From Clostridia bacterium (GTDB lineage: Bacteria > Bacillota > Clostridia > Oscillospirales > CAG-272): a stretch of 8,367 nucleotides of DNA. The stretch is taken from contig JAGAFQ010000131.1 in NCBI GenBank assembly GCA_017612495.1, positions 1 to 8,367 on the forward strand. Reading direction: 5' to 3'. Under the pieces are notes generated by a model, which saw only the letters and a list, made by a program, of their open reading frames with translations, was not told the DNA's origin and did not search any database. Shown here in pieces: positions 1-5,071 of this stretch; the first letter of the stretch is position 1; every line of letters begins with the position of its first letter. The translations under genes were made by a program, and so were the position numbers.

Positions 1-775
1 ATGCGCCGAAAGAGACGATAAGGCGGTTGGGTTTTACGTATTTATTATACTTCGTTTCTTTTTCAACGGTGGTGTTGAAATAAATGTTGCGCTCCAATAC
101 AAGATCCTTGCCTGCGGCAGTAGAATCGATCGTTTTGACGTAGAACGGACCGTTGCAGCTGATATACGAAGCATCGATATCCCAGTTGGCGCTCTTTGAG
201 ATCATATCTTCGCGAAGGGGAACGAGTGCAGGGCTTGCGAGCGTTTCCAAGAACAAATCGACGTCAACGTTTTTGTTTACGAAGATTATCTGCAAAACCT
301 TTGTGCCGACTGCCAGAATTCCCACGTCATCGATAGAAACGGTGCCGGCTTTTGCCTCGCGTGCGTTCTTTATTTCATAAAGGAGCGCTGCCGCTTCGGA
401 TGTCGTTTCGGGATCGAGGATGCGCTTCCAAGCATAGATGATATCGTTTGCGGCGACCTGTCTGCCGTCGTTCCAGCTTGTGTCTTTGAGAGTGATCTCG
501 AGTATCTTTTCGTCGCCGTCTTCGATGACCTTATAACTCTTTGCAAGGGCTTTTGATACTTTGCCCGAAGACGAAATATCAAAGAGACCTTCAAAAACGA
601 GCTCGAAGAATTGAGCGGCGTTTTTATCTGTGAAAGCCTTCGCCGGGTCATAGCTGCGAAGCTCTTCGCCGAGATTTACGGCAATGATCGCGCCTTTGTC
701 TTTTGATGCGGAGCAAGAAAAGAGCATGGGCAATACAGTGAGAATACATAGAATTAAAGCAAGGGTTCTTTTCAT
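1..775 (-). CDS. OppA-type extracellular solute-binding lipoprotein (SBP family 5), N-terminal part, runs off the left edge
   Basis: Probable substrate-binding protein of an oligopeptide/nickel-type ABC importer, tethered outside the membrane by a lipid. About 258 codons are visible; the stop lies beyond position 1, and the family is usually 500-600 residues, so roughly the first half is here. The N-terminus is a lipoprotein signal: KR at 2-3, a hydrophobic core at about 5-19, and lipobox LFSC with the acylated cysteine at residue 21. Family features follow: YDPAKAF at 42-48, a GLF segment near 63-65, WNDGR at 101-105, and ANDIIYAWKRILDP at 109-122, which is the classic SBP_bac_5 signature region. 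The ATG at 775 is chosen because it gives the signal peptide directly and has GGAGG at 787-791, 11 nt upstream (slightly long). A good promoter precedes it. No permease or ATPase genes are visible; they may lie to the left. The substrate cannot be read from the sequence; peptide is the family default. Confidence 0.87.
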   Translation of the reverse strand, partial: MKRTLALILCILTVLPMLFSCSASKDKGAIIAVNLGEELRSYDPAKAFTDKNAAQFFELVFEGLFDISSSGKVSKALAKSYKVIEDGDEKILEITLKDTSWNDGRQVAANDIIYAWKRILDPETTSEAAALLYEIKNAREAKAGTVSIDDVGILAVGTKVLQIIFVNKNVDVDLFLETLASPALVPLREDMISKSANWDIDASYISCNGPFYVKTIDSTAAGKDLVLERNIYFNTTVEKETKYNKYVKPNRLIVSFGA

Positions 776-832
776 ATCGGGTTAATCCTCCAAGTTTATA
801 TCTGCATTGATCGTATTACAACAGTTCGTAAC

Positions 833-861
833 ATTTTAACATATATTTGCCTTATAATCAA
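833..861 (-). promoter_or_regulatory. Predicted sigma-70/SigA promoter for the OppA-like gene
   Basis: Reading the minus strand, TTGATT (856-861) is followed by a 17-bp spacer and TAAAAT (833-838). A TG sits one base before the -10, giving an extended -10 element (TGTTAAAAT). Transcription would start near 826, leaving a leader of about 50 nt before the ATG at 775. The surrounding AT-rich tract (about 826-905) contains no other gene that I can see. Confidence 0.7.
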
Positions 862-908
862 CTGAAAAACCGTTAAAATTACGATAATTTCATAAAATTT
901 TACAAATA

Positions 909-924
909 CGGCGTTTTTGCGCCG
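909..924 (-). terminator. Weak possible terminator after the pantothenate kinase gene
   Basis: A short GC hairpin lies 14 nt past the stop of the kinase gene: arms CGGCG (909-913) and CGCCG (920-924) around a 6-nt loop. On the minus strand it is followed by TATTTGTAAAATTTT, which is T-rich but interrupted. The stem is only 5 bp, so termination may be partial and some read-through into the OppA-like gene is possible. Confidence 0.35.
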
Positions 925-937
925 ATAACGATCGCGG

Positions 938-1792
938 TCAGTTTTCGAGTATTGCGCCATCATACTTTGAGAGAGCCGCGCCGACTACCGTGCCGAACTG
1001 CGCATTCTTCGTAATGATGAAGTTCGTTTTAAGCATTTCTTTCATGCTTGCGAAAATATCCTTTGCCTGCGGAATTTCGGCAAGGTTGCCTGTTAAAACG
1101 ACGTCTTTTATATTATAATTCCTTGCGGCAAAGACGGTGAGCATGGCGATCGTTTCAAAAACCATATTCAATATACCGAGCGCAAGATCGCTCTTTTCGG
1201 CAATGTCGAGGACTTTGCCGAAATTCGATGCGGTCATTTCACTCGGCAGATCGCCTCCGCCGAGATTATAAAGATCTTTTATGCGCAAGTCGATTTTACC
1301 AAGATCTCCTGCTTTTGCGAGAGAAACGATGCTGTCTATGTTGTCAAGACCGAGCATCTTCTTTGAAAGGCCCATAAGAGTACCTCCGCCGACGCCCGTG
1401 CCTCCGAGGTACTTTACGTGTATCTTTCCGCCGTCGTCGCGGTAAGCGTAATTCATTGCCGTACCCGTGCCCATACTGACGACTATCGCGCGCTCAAGGC
1501 CTGAAAGATACAGTCCGCCGACGCCGACACTCGTGAATTCGGGGACTTTTTCACAGCGTAATCCGTATATCGGCTCTGATATGAACGAAGCTCCGACACC
1601 GGTGACTCTGACACATTCGATTTCAGAAAGATCGATGTGATTTGCAACGGTGAATTTGCCGAAAGCGCCGTAAATCGACGTCAATGCGTCTGTTGACTGA
1701 ACGCAGAGAGGCTCCGCGATAAGTTCTTTGTCTTTGAAAGCGGCAATTTTTGTCGTGCTGCCGCCGATATCAATTCCTATAACGGTTTTCAT
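938..1792 (-). CDS. coaW: Type II pantothenate kinase
   Basis: Cytosolic enzyme that phosphorylates pantothenate with ATP, the first committed step of coenzyme A synthesis. The 284-residue product is close to the staphylococcal CoaW length (about 267) and has the ASKHA-fold signatures in order: phosphate-1 loop GIDIGGSTTK (6-15), VTGVGAS (63-69), a VPEF segment (83-86) whose Glu85 sits where the family's catalytic glutamate is expected, SMGTGTA (106-112), the glycine-rich GGTGVGGGT (130-138), and an LPSEMTASNFGKV segment typical of the Fumble/type II group. The start at 1792 is preferred: GGAGG at 1800-1804 is 7 nt upstream. A longer reading from 1849 would begin inside the -35 box, and an ATG at 1798 is too close to the ribosome binding site. 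Type II kinases escape the usual feedback by CoA in S. aureus; whether that holds here is unknown. It is divergent from the plus-strand operon. BadF-type ATPases are more distant alternatives. Confidence 0.88.
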   Translation of the reverse strand: MKTVIGIDIGGSTTKIAAFKDKELIAEPLCVQSTDALTSIYGAFGKFTVANHIDLSEIECVRVTGVGASFISEPIYGLRCEKVPEFTSVGVGGLYLSGLERAIVVSMGTGTAMNYAYRDDGGKIHVKYLGGTGVGGGTLMGLSKKMLGLDNIDSIVSLAKAGDLGKIDLRIKDLYNLGGGDLPSEMTASNFGKVLDIAEKSDLALGILNMVFETIAMLTVFAARNYNIKDVVLTGNLAEIPQAKDIFASMKEMLKTNFIITKNAQFGTVVGAALSKYDGAILEN

Positions 1793-1820
1793 TTTCATTC
1801 CTCCGTGTAGAATATAGTAC

Positions 1821-1849
1821 ATTTTAGCACAAACGAGATATAAATTCAA
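1821..1849 (-). promoter_or_regulatory. Predicted promoter for the pantothenate kinase gene
   Basis: On the minus strand, TTGAAT (1844-1849), a 17-bp spacer, then TAAAAT (1821-1826) with an extended -10 (TGCTAAAAT). Start of transcription would be near 1814, leaving about 20 nt of leader that holds the GGAGG at 1800-1804. It is back-to-back with the plus-strand promoter at 1873-1901. The 23 bp between the two -35 boxes (1850-1872) are almost pure A/T and could act as a shared upstream element. Confidence 0.75.
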
Positions 1850-1872
1850 GTTATATTATATAAACTATATCA

Positions 1873-1901
1873 TTGCAAAACAACGTTTAATATGATAAAA
1901 T
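1873..1901 (+). promoter_or_regulatory. Predicted promoter of the five-gene plus-strand operon
   Basis: TTGCAA (1873-1878), a 17-bp spacer, then TAAAAT (1896-1901) with an extended -10 (TGATAAAAT). Transcription would begin near 1908, about 23 nt before the ATG at 1931, and the leader contains GGAG at 1921-1924. This also excludes the in-frame ATG at 1892, which falls within the promoter. No other convincing promoter was noticed before the downstream genes, so it probably drives all five. Confidence 0.75.
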
Positions 1902-1930
1902 CAAACCATAATCAACAATCGGAGAATAAA

Positions 1931-2842
1931 ATGGATATCAAACGAAATACGAAACGCAAAAAGACCGATATAAAACGCATAGCGTTTTTTGTCGCGATAG
2001 CGTTATTCCTGCTCTTTGAGTTATATAATTATCTGACCGCGCCTAAACCTGTTGACGTGTCTTTTGACAATGCCGATCTTATCGTCGAATACGTTGATGT
2101 GGGTCAGGGCGATTGCGCTATTGTCAAGACCAAAAGCGGCAAAAGCGTTTTAGTCGATGCGGGAACGTCAAAATCATATTCCGATCTTAAAGCCGAGATC
2201 GATGCGCTCGATATTTCGCATTTTGACTATATGATCTTCACCCATCCGCACAGCGACCACATAGGCGGCGCTTATAAGGTCGTCGGCGATTATTCCGTCG
2301 GCGAGATCTTTATGCCCGATGTCACGAACACGACAAACGAATTTGAGAAACTTCTCGACACGATAGACAAAAAAGACTTGTCGGTGACGGTCCCGTCAGT
2401 CGGCGACAAAATACTGTTTGATGACTGCGAGATCGAGTTTTTTGCGCCGATTTCCGATAACTATAAGAGCCTCAACGATTACAGTCTCGTCTTCAAATTA
2501 ACGTATAAAGACAGCACGTTTTTATTCTGCGGCGATGCCGAAAGCACTTCCGAAAAAGAAATGCTCAAATACTTTGAAGACAAACTTGACTCCGATGTGA
2601 TAAAGCTCGGGCATCACGGCTCGTCAAGCTCATCAACAAAGAAATTCATCGATGCGGTAAGCCCCGAGTGTGCGATCATTTCCTGCGGCAAAGACAACGA
2701 CTACGGTCATCCGCATAAAGAAACGGTCGATCTCTTGAACAAAAAGGAAATCGAATATTACCGCACGGACGAATGCGGCAACATTTTCATAACGACCGAC
2801 GGCGAAAATTTATCGGTCATTTGTGACGAGGTGAAAAAATGA
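1931..2842 (+). CDS. Membrane-anchored ComEC/Rec2-like metallo-beta-lactamase-fold hydrolase
   Basis: A 303-residue protein with a Lys/Arg-rich N-terminus (residues 4-16), one membrane segment at about 17-35 and an outside-facing metallo-beta-lactamase domain. It matches the C-terminal hydrolase domain of the DNA-uptake channel ComEC but lacks the Competence membrane domain. Motifs: VDVGQGD (55-61), VDAG (75-78), metal-binding THPHSDHIGG (104-113, H105/H107/D109/H110), NDYSLV (182-187), CGDAE (200-204, metal ligand D202), LGHHGS (226-231) and YGHPH (258-262). All expected metal ligands are present, so it is probably an active hydrolase, perhaps a nuclease or phosphodiesterase; the substrate is unknown. 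Start 1931 has GGAG 6 nt upstream. It is the first gene of the operon and its stop overlaps the next start (ATGA at 2839-2842), so translation is likely coupled to exonuclease III. No other competence genes are visible, so a role in DNA uptake is not supported. Confidence 0.87.
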   Translation: MDIKRNTKRKKTDIKRIAFFVAIALFLLFELYNYLTAPKPVDVSFDNADLIVEYVDVGQGDCAIVKTKSGKSVLVDAGTSKSYSDLKAEIDALDISHFDYMIFTHPHSDHIGGAYKVVGDYSVGEIFMPDVTNTTNEFEKLLDTIDKKDLSVTVPSVGDKILFDDCEIEFFAPISDNYKSLNDYSLVFKLTYKDSTFLFCGDAESTSEKEMLKYFEDKLDSDVIKLGHHGSSSSSTKKFIDAVSPECAIISCGKDNDYGHPHKETVDLLNKKEIEYYRTDECGNIFITTDGENLSVICDEVKK

Positions 2843-3594
2843 AACTGATTTCTTGGAACGTAAACGGTCTGCGCTCATGTATGGCGAAGGGCTTTTGCGA
2901 CTTTTTCAAATATGCCGATGCAGATTTTTTCTGCGTGCAGGAGATCAAAATGTTTGAAAGCCAAGCCGAAAATTTTGAAACGCCCGGCTATTTTAAGTTT
3001 TGGAACAGCGCCGAGCGCGCCGGATATTCGGGAACTCTCACTCTGACAAAGCACGAGCCCATGAGCGTTACATACGGCATTGAGGGCAAGCATACCGACG
3101 AGGGCAGAGTCATCACCCTCGAATATCCGAAATTCTATATGGTAAATTGCTATGCACCCAATTCCAAGGACGGACTTTTGCGCATAGACTACAGATGTGC
3201 CTTTGAGGACGATATGAGAGCATATCTTTCAAAACTTTCCGAAAAAAAGGCGGTCATCTATTGCGGAGATCTTAACGTAGCGCACGAGGAGATAGACCTT
3301 AAAAATCCCAAAGCGAATATAGGTTCGGCGGGATTTTCTTATGAAGAGCGCGGCAAAATGGACGAGCTTTTGGCGGCGGGATTTTGCGATACTTTCCGCT
3401 ATTTGAACCCCGATCTTTCCGATGCCTATACCTGGTGGTCATACAGAGCCGGTGCGAGAAAACGCAACGTAGGCTGGAGAATAGACTATTTCATCGTTTC
3501 CGATTATGTAAAGGAGCGTATCTCCGATGCGCATATATATTCGAGCGTTCTCGGCAGCGACCACTGTCCGATAGAACTGCAAATCGAGATGTAA
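2839..3594 (+). CDS. xth: Exodeoxyribonuclease III / AP endonuclease (ExoIII-APE1 family)
   Basis: Cytosolic DNA repair enzyme that cuts beside abasic sites and trims blocked 3' ends in base-excision repair. The 251-residue length is typical. Active-site motifs are complete: SWNVNGLR (5-12, N7), VQEIK (33-37, metal-binding E35), NCYAPNS (103-109, Y105), GDLNVAH (143-149, D144 and N146), the AYTWWSYR loop (196-203), WRIDYF (213-218), and the terminal GSDHCP (239-244, D241/H242 catalytic pair). These correspond to E96, Y171, D210, N212, D283 (D216 here), D308 and H309 of human APE1. The start overlaps the upstream stop by 4 nt, with GAGGTGA at 2828-2834 as ribosome binding site inside the previous gene. 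Its place in an operon with a Nudix hydrolase fits a damage-repair theme. The sequence similarity and motif set leave little doubt. Confidence 0.96.
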   Translation: MKLISWNVNGLRSCMAKGFCDFFKYADADFFCVQEIKMFESQAENFETPGYFKFWNSAERAGYSGTLTLTKHEPMSVTYGIEGKHTDEGRVITLEYPKFYMVNCYAPNSKDGLLRIDYRCAFEDDMRAYLSKLSEKKAVIYCGDLNVAHEEIDLKNPKANIGSAGFSYEERGKMDELLAAGFCDTFRYLNPDLSDAYTWWSYRAGARKRNVGWRIDYFIVSDYVKERISDAHIYSSVLGSDHCPIELQIEM

Positions 3595-3625
3595 ACCCAA
3601 ACTGCCCGAAGAAAGGCTTATTGAA

Positions 3626-3808
3626 ATGAGTAAATACGATATGTGTGAAAGCTGTCTTTATTTTGATTATGACGAAGAGAGCGACAGCGACGTTTGCACA
3701 ATAGATCTTGACCAGGACGATATGACCGAGTTTTTGAACAAGAACACGAGCAGTTGTCCTTATTACAAATATTACGATGAATATACCTCGGTCAGGAGAC
3801 AAAACTGA
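3626..3808 (+). CDS. Small four-cysteine acidic protein, DUF6472-like
   Basis: A 60-residue protein of unknown function. It is strongly acidic in the middle (DYDEESDSD at 14-22 and DLDQDD at 27-32) and carries four cysteines: C7 and C10 as a CxxC pair, C24, and C44 in SCPYYKYYDEY. It ends with VRRQN. The pattern CESCLYFDYDEE...C...SCPYYKYYDEY...VR.Q resembles a small family widespread in Clostridia that I recall as DUF6472; this attribution is from memory. Four conserved-looking cysteines suggest a small metal site such as Zn or Fe-S, which is inference. GAAAGG at 3611-3616 is 9 nt before the ATG. It starts 31 nt after exonuclease III ends, and its stop overlaps the next start (TGATG), so it is a true operon member and likely translationally coupled to the Nudix-TudS gene. 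Confidence 0.82.
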   Translation: MSKYDMCESCLYFDYDEESDSDVCTIDLDQDDMTEFLNKNTSSCPYYKYYDEYTSVRRQN

Positions 3809-4719
3809 TGAAAAACACAAGTCTTTGCTATATAGAGCACGACGGCAAATTTCTTATGATGTACCGCAACAAAAAAGAGAATGACGAGAACGAGGGCAAG
3901 TATATCGGCCTCGGCGGAAAGTTTTTAGAAAACGAAAGCCCCTATGAATGTGTTTGCCGCGAGGTTTACGAAGAAGCGGAACTGAAACTGATAAATCCCG
4001 TTTACAGAGGCGTTGTCACGTTCGTTTCGGATTCGTGGGAATCACAGCAGATGCACCTCTTTTATGCCGACAGATTTTTCGGCTCTCCGTGTGAATGCGA
4101 TGAGGGCGAGCTTATGTGGGTAGATAAAGACAAGATATTCGATCTGCCCCTTTGGGAGGGAGATAAGATATTCTTGGAGCTTATGCTTTCGCCGATACCG
4201 TTTTTCTCGTTGAAACTCGAATATAAGGGCGATGAGCTTGTTGGCGCATTTCTTGACGGAAAACCCATCGACAAGACCACTCCCAAAACACCGATACTCG
4301 TAAGTGCCTGCCTTTTGGGCGTTTGCTGCCGTTATGACGGCAAGTCGAATGAAAACGAGCGCATAAAGGCGCTGAGAGACAAATACGATCTTATCCCGTT
4401 TTGTCCCGAACAGCTCGGCGGTCTTACGACTCCGCGCCTGCCGTCGGAAATATTGAATGAAAAGGTCGTTATGAAAGACGGACGCGACGTTACGGGTGAA
4501 TATCAAAAGGGAGCCAATGAGGCGCTGGGGATCGCTCGCATTTTCGGCGCGCGTGCCGCTATTCTCAAAGAAAACAGCCCGTCCTGCGGCACAAGGCAGA
4601 TACATTCGGGCAAGTTCGACGGTGAACTTACAGACGGCATGGGCATTTGCGCAAAGACACTCAAAGATAACGGAATATTCGTCGTTTCGGAAAACGAAGC
4701 CGAATTATATTTTAAGTGA
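3808..4719 (+). CDS. Fusion protein: MTH1-like Nudix hydrolase plus DUF523/TudS-type desulfurase
   Basis: A 303-residue two-domain protein. Residues 1 to about 150 form a Nudix hydrolase resembling human MTH1/NUDT1: GLGGK at 34-38, Nudix box at 37-59 (G37, E43, R51-E52, E55-E56), MHLFYAD at 82-88, and LWEGD at 115-119, which lines up with the MTH1 W117/D120 pocket that reads oxidised purines. The likely reaction is 8-oxo-dGTP to 8-oxo-dGMP. One oddity is E58 where the box normally has Gly. Residues from about 161 to 303 form a DUF523 domain: VSACLLGVCCRYDG (165-178), FCPEQLGGLTTPR (198-210), LKENSPSCG (253-261) and GMGICAKTL (277-285). In the characterised member TudS, three cysteines hold a [4Fe-4S] cluster that removes sulfur from 2-thiouracil; C168, C199 and C260 fit that role here. 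A linker of about 10 residues joins the halves with no internal stop or frameshift. AGGAG at 3794-3798 precedes the ATG, which overlaps the previous stop by one base. Exact substrates are inferred. Confidence 0.9.
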   Translation: MKNTSLCYIEHDGKFLMMYRNKKENDENEGKYIGLGGKFLENESPYECVCREVYEEAELKLINPVYRGVVTFVSDSWESQQMHLFYADRFFGSPCECDEGELMWVDKDKIFDLPLWEGDKIFLELMLSPIPFFSLKLEYKGDELVGAFLDGKPIDKTTPKTPILVSACLLGVCCRYDGKSNENERIKALRDKYDLIPFCPEQLGGLTTPRLPSEILNEKVVMKDGRDVTGEYQKGANEALGIARIFGARAAILKENSPSCGTRQIHSGKFDGELTDGMGICAKTLKDNGIFVVSENEAELYFK

Positions 4720-4734
4720 GAGACGGTGCTAGTT

Positions 4735-5037
4735 ATGATAAAGTGTAAAATTACGGTCTTGTGCCGTGCGGAGCACAAGGAACTGATGGAAAAATACGAA
4801 AATCCGCAAACGCTGCCGTGTGAAATGAGAATAGGCGACGTCTTTTATTCGCGCGGAGAAAAGCCCGACGGACTTTGCGCTACCGCCTGGCAAGCGATAT
4901 ATCCATTCGTTTTTGCGCTCATAAACGGAGCCGGAAATTTTTATGACGGATGGTTAAAAGACCCGAGATCGGCAATAGTTTCGTGCAATGACGGACTTCG
5001 CCCCGTATCGTATCTTGTCGAGGCTTATGACGAATAA
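4735..5037 (+). CDS. TIGR04076 family protein, function unknown
   Basis: A 100-residue soluble protein. The opening MIKCKITVL, the LPCEMRIGDVF segment (27-37), GLCATAWQAIYPFV (46-59), a W73-containing GWLKDPR and the closing CNDGLRPVSYLVE (84-96) match the uncharacterised TIGR04076 family as I remember it. Cysteines C29, C48 and C84 fall in conserved-looking motifs and could bind a metal or act in redox chemistry, which is inference. The ATG at 4735 is preferred over an in-frame GTG at 4726 because it gives the usual family start and has GGTG about 6 nt upstream; the GTG would add three residues. It is the last gene of the operon, starting 15 nt after the Nudix-TudS gene, and its stop codon touches the terminator hairpin. 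No transmembrane segment or signal peptide is visible. Confidence 0.85.
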   Translation: MIKCKITVLCRAEHKELMEKYENPQTLPCEMRIGDVFYSRGEKPDGLCATAWQAIYPFVFALINGAGNFYDGWLKDPRSAIVSCNDGLRPVSYLVEAYDE

Positions 5038-5067
5038 AAAAAGCGGAAGTGATACTTCCGCTTTTTT
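5037..5067. terminator. Bidirectional intrinsic terminator between convergent genes
   Basis: A near-perfect hairpin: A-rich 5' side plus GCGGAAGT (5037-5050), loop GAT (5051-5053), then ACTTCCGC plus six T (5054-5067). The A tract before and the T tract after make it work on both strands, ending the plus-strand operon immediately after its last stop codon and the minus-strand flavoprotein gene just after position 5072. Confidence 0.92.
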
Positions 5068-5071
5068 ATTT

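Noticed and set aside
370..651. A 93-codon minus-strand frame
   Set aside because: It is another frame of the same strand as the OppA-like gene, whose signal peptide and WNDGR motif establish the true frame.
1793..1849. A longer N-terminus for the pantothenate kinase starting at 1849
   Set aside because: The ATG at 1849 would sit in the predicted -35 box, upstream of the transcript start, and the extra residues match nothing in the family; GGAGG fits the ATG at 1792.
1850..1872. AT-rich palindromic-looking stretch between divergent -35 boxes
   Set aside because: Short A/T palindromes such as TATATTATATA arise readily in such sequence; there is not enough information to call an operator.
1892..1930. 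A longer N-terminus for the ComEC-like protein starting at 1892
   Set aside because: That ATG overlaps the spacer and -10 region of the operon promoter and lacks a ribosome binding site; the ATG at 1931 has GGAG 6 nt upstream.
2839..3594. Possible other endonuclease/exonuclease/phosphatase family member (phosphoesterase or sphingomyelinase type)
   Set aside because: The SWNVNGLR, QEIK, NCYAPNS, GDLNVAH and GSDHCP set with WRIDYF is specific to the ExoIII/APE1 branch.
4042..4605. A 187-codon open frame on the minus strand
   Set aside because: It is antisense to the Nudix-TudS gene, whose conserved motifs cover the same bases; no domain or ribosome binding site supports it.
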